Position numbers and translations under genes: made by a program. DNA of 64,000 nucleotides. Origin: Gyromitra esculenta. Taxonomy: Eukaryota; Ascomycota; Pezizomycetes; Pezizales; Discinaceae. The stretch spans positions 3,286,001 to 3,350,000 of the forward strand of contig JBCAML010000002.1 in assembly GCA_038503075.1 (NCBI GenBank), read 5' to 3'. A model generated the notes under the pieces. The model made no database searches. It was not told where the DNA came from and was given only the letters and a program-made list of their open reading frames with translations. Below, piece by piece: positions 49,228-60,286 of the stretch. How positions within the stretch are numbered: the first letter of the stretch is position 1; each line of letters starts with the position of its first letter.

Positions 49228-52200
49228 TTTCAAGCACGATGGAGTGATTATCACTGCATAGTTCCCGGCGTTGCCCATTTTATACCTCCGAAAGCCATGG
49301 CGATTTTGCGCAACCAACTTTCTCGCCAAGCACTTGGCTTCATCTTAATTGTATGGAACTGTATCCGGAGTTGCCGGCCATCATACTTTTTGCTCTGCTT
49401 TTTTTTTTGCTGCAGCACAGTACAATATCACGGCAGAAGCAATGGTCCGATTACTTAAAATCATACAAAAATAACCATAGCTAGCTTTTCTTGTGTAATA
49501 AAACGTCTTCCTGTTGGACGAGACTGACCAAATCGGTGAATTTTCCCATATCTGGGCTAGTGGAAAGTGCTACAGCTCGTGAAGTAGCTTGGTATTTTGT
49601 CATTGTATTCACAATCGCCGTACTACTCCAGAGCACTCCTCGTATTATAATTATGGAGCTTCACTCTGCCCCACGTTACCTTGTCTATGGGAGGAACCTC
49701 GCATTTTTAGCGAAGAGTTCGCTTCCCCCGGGTCAACCCAGTTCACTCTTGGTGGTTGGGAGAAGATGTCCTTTTTTTGCATGGCTTCGCTTTGCAGGTA
49801 GTTATCACCAATTTCAAGCCCAATTACAGATATTTCGTGAATCACTATACGCATCACCCTTCTAGATACATTTTTGACCTGAATTCTCCCATTCGCTCTC
49901 CGTTTTCTGATCCAATCGACTTCGATTCCTAGCGCTGTGCTGGGATAATATCTACCATATGTGTGTGCTTTCGAAACACGACGACCTAGCTATGTCCCAA
50001 GCTAAACCTAATATGGTCCTGAATGTGTCGGAAGAGAACTACTCAAAGGGGAATTTCACCACAAACTCTATCTTTCGGTGCCATACTGGGTTTGGGCATA
50101 GCTGGGTCGCGTTTTGAGAGTACATACGGTACCGGCTGCGGGTGAGAAGAAAGAGTACTCACCCCACAGTGCTATATTTATCTGCTCGTATAGCCCTCTA
50201 GAAGCCGTTCAGTTTATATAACAGGGATTAAGGATTCAATCCATCAAAATAATCACTAGTTTCACCCACTCTCAATAGCTATTAACGGCACCAATGAGCA
50301 GGTACGACTACGACGCTCAAAGCTACACTACCTAGCCTAGCAAAAAAAACTCTAATTAACGAAGAAGCTATCAGTGCATAAGTTGGCTAGTGGCGATGGG
50401 TTCAACGCTCTCAAGTATGGCGATTGACTCTGATAGGGAGTATTTTGCCGAGTGATAAATCATGATCTAAATGCCAATCCTCACCTCTCGATGAACCCCC
50501 GTCTCGGTTAGGTAGCTATATCACCCAGGATTTTGACGTGTTTGCTAGGTTGGCTTTCCCGACATATATATATCCGACCTTCTTTCAACAAATCAGACAT
50601 CTATATACATCCATACAGCCACGTACCCACCGAGTGCATTCGTGAAAGAAGACAGCAGTCCAATTAGTACAAAAAGAACGAATGAATGATACAAAAAGCC
50701 AACCCACTGCCAACATCCCCCCATATCTCTCCCACCCTACCGTTTCGCCAAGAAGTACCACACCCCATCCAGACCGGCCATTGAAGCTTTCCGCGGGTAT
50801 GCAGGTGCAACTTAGCCCTATCCCCCCCGCATGAGGACTCTAATTTAGCTCCTTCTTAAAAAGGAATTAATTTCCTTCCCGAAAATGCACGTATACGTCT
50901 ATATTGCTTGTTACAGCCTTAGGGTTTTGTTTAAATATTAGCGGTGCTGAGGTGGGTATGCATCCATCAGGTGAAGACATCCAGAGGGGAGGGCGATTCC
51001 AAGCTATTAATATAAAAAAAAAGAATTGGAGTTTTTTTATAACGGACTCTATTTGTGAGGTAGTCGCAACTATACGTATGTCGGTGATGTTAAAGTTCCT
51101 AATATCTTAACCCTCCAGCTCTCCAGGCTAGAACTTAAATCCTGATGGAAAAAAACAAAACTCCCTTTGGTTCTAGGTGTATGATCGATATTTCCCAGCG
51201 ACACGCTAGTTATTAGCACTTAAGTAAAAGCCGAGTATGACATCCTGCCTCTCACGCACATCGATATCTATTCGCTCTAAGAAGAATAATCGCCTGATGT
51301 TAGGATTTTAATTCCGTGCATCGGTATCCAACCATCGCTTATGCTGTAGTGACACTGTAATATTTAGCGAATAATAACATGGCACGAGGGGGCTGATACG
51401 TGGTAACACACGGAAACCCAAAGAGCAAATTTAGGCTCATTTTTGAAAAAAAATTCTTATCATATAACCAATACATGGAATATCACTCGATAGACATCAA
51501 GCCAAGTTAATTTTCGTATAATTGAATCTTTTGTAAGATAACACTAACCAGGTATCAGGAATACGTGCATCAATGCTTGTTGGCTGCTTAACTTTCTGAG
51601 AAGCTTAAATACGCTCTCTTGTATTTTACAGCACTACCGTTTGGAGAAAAATTTTCTCTCACATGCAACGATAATAGAGATCGAACGTACGGTCCCGATC
51701 TAATCCCGTGATCAAATGTTGGAGGATGTTTCCGCTGATATCAGTAGGATTCTGGGTGGAGAAGGCGGGTGGGGGGGTGGCACTCATAAGCAGGGCCGCC
51801 CGCCAGTGTCACGGAGACGAGTACAACATGGGGAGGGGTGTTTGTAATCCAGTTATGAGATATGTGGTTGACTGTCTCTTTTTTATCATTCCTCCGAGAG
51901 AATTGATTACTTTGTCGTTTACCTGTCTGGATCCATGTAACAGCTGCAGGGCAGACGCGCAGAACAATAAGATGAAGATATGGCAATTGCTAATATCTCT
52001 CCTCGCAATCGAATAAGCGCATACAGCAATCTACCGGAACCACCTACCCGAGATGCCTCCTACTGTCAGTATCAACATGTAGGAATTAATGATTAATGTC
52101 AACCCTCTTATCTCGGGTGTCGAATCGCTCATCGGTTCGCTTTTTAGCCAACAAGACAACTAAATATCTCGCAGGAGAATGCTCACGGGGTGGGCAGAAA

Positions 52201-53032
52201 TATTAAGCAAGTGTTTCGGAATATTTTTGTTTATTGTCTGACGGTCGCTGCATGTAAAATGGGATTTTGGCGGTTTTCTCATTCCGTGATTCCGAAGTAC
52301 TTTCAGTGCTTTGTTTAAATAAGGTCATTGAGTGACGTCCACACTTGCATGTTCGGTTAGAAGCGTTGCTGCAACCGATCATACTGTCGGTTACAGCGCT
52401 TGAACACACGATAGTTCGGTTAGAAAGGTTCGCGTAACGGCGTGATGTGGGTTTCTCGCCTAGTTTCCGGCATCGCTTACAGCATGTCACAATAGGGGAT
52501 TCTCTCCCGGCTTGGGAAAAAAAACCTCTCCTCGAATGATCTGGAGAATGGTTCAGACTCGATGGCCATTGGACCGTTGGGCACCTAACCCTGAATACGA
52601 GTAAATTAATAACGGTCGTGCGTGAGGGACAGCATCACACAAGATCAATCGTGACATTTGATTCCAATATCACTGTTGATTAAGCGATCCACGACTGGGA
52701 TCCCCGATGCGGCAAGGGTTCGGGCCTCCTGGCGAACCTCGCTTAACGCAGGGACTCAGTTATTTTCGCAATAAAACGGCACTGGACCCGACCGGAGGCT
52801 GACAGGTCGCTGTGCTATATAGTGATGGTTTTCGTAGCCTTAAAATCAGGGAAGAGAGAACAGAGAACTCGTGCCAGAAACCTGTCCCAGCGAGACTGAT
52901 CTAGGATAATTTTGTAAGTTATAAAAATCATTCAAGGGCTTGGCTAGAATAGTTAGCTGACAAGAACGACGCGATACAGTCCAAAGATTAGAAGCAGTTT
53001 TTTTTACCTGGATCTCAAAGAATCTCCTCACG
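49228..53032. other. Long intergenic region, no gene seen
   Basis: These 3.8 kb of mostly AT-rich sequence lie between divergently transcribed genes. Short frames at 49491-49865, 51708-52016 and 52203-52490 show no family resemblance. I saw no inverted repeat of note. Confidence 0.55.
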
Positions 53033-53770
53033 ATGTCCTCACCTGTGAAGTCCGTCGAGCAACTGCCCGTCGACATCTTACTAGAGGTTCTAAAATCCCT
53101 CGATTCCTTCTCAAGCCTGCATTCATCAATCCTCGCATCCCGTGCATTCAACCATGTATGGGAACAAAACGAGCACGGGATTTCCCAAAGCATCGCCAGA
53201 TCTGAGATCGGATCGGAAGCCTGGGAAGACGCCTGCAGAGTGATGAAATACCAACTTTCCCACGACAGCCCTAAAGCCATTCCCACAGATACCGTTCGAA
53301 TTGGCAAGTCTCAAGCCGCACAGCTAGTAAGCAATAAGCGAAAAATCGATCAATGTCGAGAAGTTTTCACTCTCAAGCTCTTCAGCCCAGTCCAGGTTTT
53401 CACGGGACTCGATATCATGACTCCGGGGAATAAACGGTTCGATGCGGCGTTCTATAGATGTTGGTGGTATAGCGTGAAGTTCTTTGATCGAGAGAACGGG
53501 GAGGAATCGTTCAACCCTGGCGACTCTTATGAAATGAAGACCAAATGCCTAGCTCATCTGCCTTCGGAAGATGTGCTGGATATGGAGCAGCTCCTCCATA
53601 TATTTACTTCTCCTTGTGTGACTAATGCTACTATGCCATCATATCTGATCATGCCCTGGGTCGTCAAAGGTACTGTGAGTCAGTGGCGTTTTTCTGATGT
53701 GCTTTGGCAGCTAAGGCTAAAGGCTGAGGAGCATTGGCGAAAGAGATTTGGTCTCCGCGGTCTGTGCTAA
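53033..53770 (+). CDS. F-box-like protein
   Basis: A single exon encodes 245 aa. The N-terminus SVEQLPVDILLEVLKSLDSF, followed by SSLHSSILASRAFNHVWEQN (about residues 7-46), has the LP-x-[DE]-[IL]-L-x-x-[IV]-L pattern of an F-box. Such a domain would bind Skp1 in an SCF ubiquitin ligase. The rest has no recognised repeats and appears helical. Orphan F-box proteins of this size are numerous in filamentous fungi. The start follows a T-run leader, and there is no intron signal. Confidence 0.75.
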   Translation: MSSPVKSVEQLPVDILLEVLKSLDSFSSLHSSILASRAFNHVWEQNEHGISQSIARSEIGSEAWEDACRVMKYQLSHDSPKAIPTDTVRIGKSQAAQLVSNKRKIDQCREVFTLKLFSPVQVFTGLDIMTPGNKRFDAAFYRCWWYSVKFFDRENGEESFNPGDSYEMKTKCLAHLPSEDVLDMEQLLHIFTSPCVTNATMPSYLIMPWVVKGTVSQWRFSDVLWQLRLKAEEHWRKRFGLRGLC

Positions 53771-54606
53771 ATTGAACTCTAGTTGTGTTTTTTCGTGTTT
53801 TTTCCCTAGCGTTTCCTGATTAGCTTTTGTTTTTCCGTTTCATATAAAAGGTGTCGCTACGGGTTCTGTTTGGGGGAGTTCTTGATTTTTCGGGGCCTAG
53901 GATAAGTATTTCCATTACAGCAAATACTGTAGTTTCATTTCGTTATTTATTTATTATTTATTATTTACTATTTTTACAGGTTTAAGACTTTTAGTTATGC
54001 AAATAAAGTACACGTATTTCACATGCTAATATGGTAGCGAGATCACACGTGATTCTAATTTAAACTAGGGTTTCTATAACTAACCTGGAAATTTAACAAT
54101 TTCCGGCCTTGGCTGGTTTTAGCAAGCGAGACAGGACACAGAGGACCGGAATTGTTGGTTGTAAAGTATATATTTAAAGTTTAGTCAAATGTGGAGAGAA
54201 CCAAAGAACCGAGGGAGGGGTTCATAGGGCTAGAATATCGATAACCACAGATCAAAATGTGCATCAAGTCTAGAGGTCCTTGGCATCTCCTCTAATATTG
54301 ATGCATAGGTTCATAGCAGTAGATAAATAAATTCTTATATTCTGTAGATAGCCCAAATACTGCCGGGTAGGCCTCAAAGTAGGGCAAAAACACCGAGTGA
54401 TCACTTATGTAGTGCGAATGGTTACATTTTCGCCTAGATATTACAGACCTATCTTATCTAGACCTAAGCAATTTTCAACCTTTAACCTCACCCCTATTTA
54501 CAATCTAAAAATAAAAAAAGGTTGAACTGTAGACGATAAAGAGTTACTACTCCCGGCATAGAGTGACTTAGTCACTCATAGCCTATTGCAGGTAGCGTGG
54601 GAGCCT
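53771..54606. other. Intergenic, AT-rich
   Basis: This is the AT-rich flank between the F-box gene and the 3' end of the small Cys-motif gene. Nothing else was seen. Confidence 0.6.
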
Positions 54607-55233
54607 TCAAGGACTATCAATATGTCTTTCACCAACTACGCCATCTGCATAGAGCCCTACCTGAGCACCCATATTTGGTCCTCCTCCATAACTGGTGATG
54701 GATTCAGATACTCTCTTGCTCCGACTATGCTCGCTGATTTCCAAGACCTTCGGACTCTTGAGTTCCAACTCAGTGTTTGCAATGTCCTCTAGAGCCCTGT
54801 TCTTAATACTGCTGGACCCATCAGCCTCACTCCTGGGCGTAGTTGCCGTCTCTGTACTGTTTAAGTCGCTGTTGGTTCTCAAGGGCCGTAATCCATTCGT
54901 GTCGGGACGTGGCTTTCCCGTCAAGAGCGCATAGTACCCCACTTCTCCTGGGCTTAGACTATCGATCTCGTCATGTCGTACCGCTTCGAGTATGTTGTTG
55001 TATGCGTAGATACTCGCACAGTCTCCGATATCCTCCATCCTCGATCTGTGGCACGTCCAGCACGGAAATCCAGTAGAGAGAGTAGGTGCGATGGTGATAC
55101 TTGGCTGTGCACCGGGGTCTACCACCGTAGTAGCTATTGACGAGGAGAGGTTGCAACGGTAAGTAATATGGAAGGCAGGACACATACGGGTGCCATGGCC
55201 ACAGCTGTAGATGTAGGGTTGGTAGTTGCACAT
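54607..55233 (-). CDS. Small fungal protein with N-terminal Cys/His motif, unknown function
   Basis: A single exon encodes 208 aa, starting at the ATG at 55233 (MCNYQPYIYSCGHGTRMC). The C-x8-C-x-H-x4-C spacing, followed by YRC and CWTCHRSR, suggests a zinc-binding N-terminus like that of many fungal orphan proteins that begin MCxYxxxxYxCGH. The C-terminal two thirds are polar and Ser/Thr-rich, probably disordered. No enzyme motif is visible. The frame is open further upstream, but only from non-ATG codons. Confidence 0.6.
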   Translation of the reverse strand: MCNYQPYIYSCGHGTRMCPAFHITYRCNLSSSIATTVVDPGAQPSITIAPTLSTGFPCWTCHRSRMEDIGDCASIYAYNNILEAVRHDEIDSLSPGEVGYYALLTGKPRPDTNGLRPLRTNSDLNSTETATTPRSEADGSSSIKNRALEDIANTELELKSPKVLEISEHSRSKRVSESITSYGGGPNMGAQVGLYADGVVGERHIDSP

Positions 55234-55925
55234 TGTAGATCCGGTTTCGAGAAATAGTAATCTGCGGATCACGGAGGATGTTACGAATATCTCAGACGAT
55301 GAGTGTGATATTTATGAAGATTTGTGGGATATTTCAATGCTATCTGGTGCTGGAGAAGCATTCCTGGTGAATAGTGACGTTGACTTGACACTCTCCCGAG
55401 TGAGATCTCGTGATCGAACTAGATTCTTGGCGAGCTTGGCGTTTTAATTACATGTATCTAAACCCCATGTAGCAGTTTGTCTGCATAGTACTGGTTGGGG
55501 TGTCTTTTGATGGTAAGCTGCTTTTCCCACCCTCTCACCAGCTAAAAATTGCCTGCAACCAGAGACAAAAAGCATCTGAAGACTGATTGATGGGGAATTG
55601 TAGGCTGCTTCGGTTAAAAAAAACTCTAACAAATCCCAACCAATTAACAGCTAATCAAGACACCTGCACAAATTTCCAACTCCTCCTCCCCCAATGTGCT
55701 AGCACAAATGTTCTTGACATAGTTACATGTGTTTCCCCAACGCGCACACAAAATTTCCCCAAGAAAATCGCTGTCACTAAACAAAAGAAAGTAGAAACGC
55801 TTCCCTACGAAAAGACATGAAATCCCCCGCACAAAACCAATGTAAATTGCCCATTTATGCCTTTGAAATTCCCCCATCCCCCAAAGAAAAACAGTATTTT
55901 TTTAAAATCCGTACCCGTCACGGCT
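55234..55925. other. Intergenic
   Basis: This is the upstream flank of the small Cys-motif gene and the 3' flank of the DUF4185-like gene. It contains one TACATGTA at 55449-55456. Confidence 0.6.
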
Positions 55926-58848
55926 TCAATTTCCAGCATCAAACTGCTCCTCCACGAATCTCCGCAACTCCGCTTCCTCCCTCTTCTCCGCAAACTTCCG
56001 CAGATTCTCTTCGTTCTTCTCGTCCACGAATTTCTTCAGGTCCGCTTCACTTTTCGCGATTCTTCTCAAGTTGACCACACTTTTTCCCTGTCTGGACAAG
56101 CTCATCTCACTAAACTTCTTCTTTAGCCCTTGACAGAACCCCATCCCAGGTTTATCTCCTCCGCTCCACTGCTTCTTGAGGGTCTTCGGCACGAGGTTCT
56201 GAACACTTCCCTTGATAACTGCTAACCAGTTCTTCGACTTTCCTGAGATTTGGCCATCTGATTCAGGTTGCTGGCTTTCAGTCACACTCGGCCCTTCGTT
56301 TTCATGCCAAGTCTCTTGCCAGCCCTCCGAGGACGTACGTGGTGGCTGTGTATAGGTACCATGGAGATCGGTCACGTATCCTCTGTCTACATACCCCATT
56401 CTCCCGCTAGGCTCTAAGATACGTACCCCTATTTCTTCGTCTGCTGCTGTGATTGACGGTTCACTGTCACGACTATGAGTTTGCCAGTGCTCGGGTTTGT
56501 GCTGGTCAACGGTTCCAATAGGTTCCCAACCAGTATCTAATGATGCCGCGGAACTGCTATGAGAATGAATTAAAGTAGGGACACTTGGAACCTTAGGTAG
56601 GTTTCTCGGTTTGCGTTTCGAAGCCATAGAGACGTCAAGTTTAGCTCCAGACCCCCATTTCATCCTTCCACGATGTTCACCAGCTGTGACAGGATTTGGT
56701 TCCCCGACATTACTCTCCCCGTTGTCCTCTAACTCTATCCCTCTACTTCTCATTTTGAGCCTAAACTTTTTGGTAGGATTGTCTACCCGCGTATTTTCGG
56801 AGTAGGCGATACTGTGTCTTTTAATATCAGCAGTTGCGCTGAATCGTGTTTCGACATCGGCTTCGAGTGCCATTGTTTGGCTGTCATCCTCCATTTCCTT
56901 CCGATTCGCCTCGTCGCTAACGTTATCGTTATAAGAAGCTCCTTCTAGGTCGTACTCATAGCTGCCCTCCTTAGAATTTCTGGATTTTGTTATCTCCATA
57001 GGTGATTCGGCAACCCAAGTTCCTTGAAACAAACCAACCACTCGTCTCACCCCACTCCTAGTCTGGTTGTTTCCAATATACTCTGTCTGGAAGAGTTCTT
57101 CATCTGCGCCTTCGGACTCCCTATCGAAGGGTTCTTCGGATCGATTATCAAATCCAACTTCCGGGTCATTGACCTGCTGGCTAAATAGAGCGCTATCAAC
57201 GGGTTCATCACAGAACGGGTTGCGGCCCCATGTATGAGGAATAGCCGATTCAATATCGTAACCAGAATTGAATTGACCATGATGAGTTTTGTAATGATCC
57301 AAGTAGTTTTGGAAATCTTCCGTTTCAGTATTACCTGAAAGTTTCGCCAGCGCCCTTTTTCGAGCTTCTTTTCTCTCCTCGTCAAAATTTAAATTGGTAT
57401 CATCAGTATCCTCGTCCGGCTTTACTTCTTCAGAAGTTTGCTGCCCTCCAATTGCGAGCATTAAACGTTCATTTACATCACTGAACATGCTGTCGGTATC
57501 GTTAGAACAGATGGTTTGTCCTTCCCCCTCCTGACTACCGTTTTTACTCTCATCCACCATCTTAAACCCGATTTTTATCATCTCAACCCCACCAGGCCAG
57601 GGCTCGGACCAAGTCAGAGCCATCTCACCCCGTTCCAAATTAATCCAAGGGTGTGCATAAACACATGTTTTGGTGCCCTTATATCCCCTATCTTCAGTTC
57701 CCAGGTCGAGCAACCACCCCTCACCACTCCACGGGCCCCATGGATTCTCTGCAATCTTAAGTCTAACTTTCCCATTGTCAGATCCATCACAACCTATAAT
57801 AAGAAAGAGGCCGTCCTCGTTGTCTGAAAAAAGGGTTGTATGGAAAACTGTTCCAGCCAGAATATTAAAAAATACCGGTTCAAGGTGAGGATTTTCAGTC
57901 CTAAAGATGCTTGCTGACGGTGCACCGGAAAATTTTCTGCCGTCCCAATAGGTGTATAACTCGGGTATAAGGTAAGACCTATCGGCATAAGGTACACGAC
58001 AAACGAAAACGGGGTTCCCAGAGGGGCCAGTGGCATTGCTCCCTGTCTTTGGGCAGGTGTTCAGATGGTAACGGCGATGGTGATGATGGTAGGTGCCATA
58101 GAGATAGATGTAATCTCCATCCAGCAACGTTGCCACGTTCCCCCATTGTGGGCCCGAGCTCTAGACAAACAAACAAAAATTAGTCTCTAATAGATTAAAA
58201 AATTGAAAGGGCGCCAAATACATCAAAAAGCAGGTCTCCGTATCTCATGGCTACTGGTACGTCCTCAGCGCACTCAGCACCAACAACCCCCACCTGCCTT
58301 ATCTCGACTTCAGCGATGCCAACGCCGCAGAATTCATTCGCCTCTGAATTGTCATCGTTGGTTCTTTCCTTGATAAACCAAACTACGCCAATGACAGATT
58401 CGTTAGGGACCTCAACGATAGGACTATATGTCCTTAGACGGTAACGATCACCATGACCATCTAAATTCTGCGCCAAAAAATTAAACTCCTCCTCGACACT
58501 TGTGAAAGGAATGAATTGTTCCGAGTAAGATTCACCCAATTCTAGGGTGCCTGGATGAGCGTCTGGGAGGATAGAAGGATAGCGAGTGATATTCGGGTTT
58601 AAGTACGAGCCTATGGCTGCGGTTGATGATGCAATCCCCATAGCTTGAGAATCTGCCCGCTCTTCGAAGGTGTCTCCAAAAAGAAATATAGGAAGACCGC
58701 CAAGGGTCGAGGAGCAACCAATGTCGCGAGGAAAACGAATTGAACCGATTTCCCTCACTTCACCCATAAAATCAACAGAGTTGATAATTGGAGGGAATAC
58801 TGCGCGCTGCAGTTTCTGCTCTTCGTATTCATCGTGGATGAAAGACAT
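55926..58848 (-). CDS. DUF4185-like beta-propeller protein with long disordered C-terminus
   Basis: Two exons (58848-58222, 58160-55926) give 953 aa. Residues about 1-400 look like the DUF4185 glycoside-hydrolase-like five-bladed propeller: GGLPIFLFGDTF, ESVIGVVWFIKE, GNVATLLDGDYIYLYGTY, PGGVEMIKIGF. The 61-nt intron (GTATTT...TGTCTAG) joins LLFD to SSGPQWGN in phase 0. There is no signal peptide, which is odd for a glycan-active fold. Residues about 420-953 are polar and disordered, ending in charged repeats (SEADLKKFVDEKNEENLRKF) that suggest a short coiled coil. The catalytic function is unknown. The minus-strand leader (58890-58990) is a pure pyrimidine-rich tract. Confidence 0.82.
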
Positions 58849-60286
58849 CGCAGCCCGATGAATTGAGGATTTTTTTTATAAAAGATATACTAGAAATGTA
58901 TGAGAAGGTGAGGGTGTGAGGAGGTGCGAGAAAGAGAGAGAGATAGAATGAGAGGGTGGGAGAATGAGAGAATGAGCTTTTTTTGTGTGGGAAAAAGAGT
59001 TGATGGAGGGGTAGAGGGAGGAGGGTCGTTAGAAGTCTTTAAGAGAGAATACTGTGGTTAGTTCCCTTTGTGGCCTCATTTTATTTCCTTTTTTGCAATT
59101 CTATCTAAGCGAGTGATTACCAGTGACGTCAATTTGGGCCAGAGATGACGTGAATTAGCGAGGTTTGCCTGCCATTCTGAAGGCGCTAGAAACATTTTAG
59201 CGGCAAAGCGGCCCAAGGGGTAGGCCCAAAGGGTAGGCCTGGGAACAAGATATCAGCAACGATGAAGTGGTCAATATATGTGTGACTTCGAGAAAAGCCT
59301 GAGATTCTGTTGCTTTCCTCGGCTCTCGAAGGTAGTAGGTGAATCGATCGGGTTCAGGGGAATCGTGGCTATATCAATTTAGTACGATAAATCTTTTTAT
59401 GTGGAATGTTAGGAGGTATCTTTATAAGAAACTTGGCTAGATCTTTTGATAAGGGATATAAAATAAGTCGGCAACAAAAGATGGGAAAGAGAAATCGAGA
59501 AAATCTGTCAGGGAGTGTAGTGTAGTGTAGTGTCTGTAAAACGTGAGGTAGCTTTCATAGGTAGGTGAATTTTAAAGGACAGCTTACCATCCGAAAGCTC
59601 CCGAAAGCCCCCGACAGTACCCGAATTTAAGATACAGCACACAAAAGTGAGGTGGATATGCTACAGTACAATCACCCTATAAGAATACTAACTATAAGAA
59701 TACTCACCTTATAAGAATGCTGAATCCAGCCCTGACGGGGGTAATTTTGAGCGCAGCTTGCTTTTCGTATAAGAATAACTCTTTTATAAGAATATGATTT
59801 TCGGAACCAACCGTATTCTTATAGGACGATTGTGCTGTACTATGTTATTGGGAAATTCCGGAATACTGCCGTAATCGCCGTAGAAATCCAGCATTAGCCT
59901 AGTATTTCACAGAAATGCCGCACACATACCGTACCAATTACATTCTTTTTTTGATAGTGTACGTAACCTATATATTGCGCCATGTCATACAATATGATCC
60001 TGAAAAAAAACTGAAAAATATCCAAGATGAGGTATATGACATGGGAAGAAGACGTGATATCCATCACTTCGTGAATATATTTTTCCGTAAGGGAATGATG
60101 TGCTAATTCGTTTCAAAAACAAACAGAATTGAACAAAACAAAATGCCATTCGATGATAATATCAGACCAACGAAAACCAATATGCAACACGCTTAAACTC
60201 CCAATTTTGTGTTTTTGCTAAATCTGAAGAAAAAATAATTCAACCTACCTTTTCCGTACCGAGGTGTCCCAAAGTCCATTCATCGC
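58849..60286. other. Intergenic with MITE
   Basis: The first part holds the CT-rich leader (on the minus strand) of the DUF4185-like gene and a short GTAGT repeat at about 59515-59533. A pogo-like MITE follows at 59664-59837. The rest is AT-rich without a gene. Confidence 0.65.
59664..59837. mobile_element. Pogo/Tigger-like MITE (174 bp) with TA target site
   Basis: The ends are 25-bp terminal inverted repeats with 22 of 25 matches. The left begins CAGTACAATCACCCTATAAG and the right, read inward, CAGCACAATCGTCCTATAAG. Both sides are flanked by TA (59662-59663 and 59838-59839). The CAGT-type terminus plus TA duplication is typical of pogo/Fot1-like Tc1-mariner elements. Six copies of TATAAGAAT (five direct, one reverse) fill the ends and interior. 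There is no coding capacity. Confidence 0.85.
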
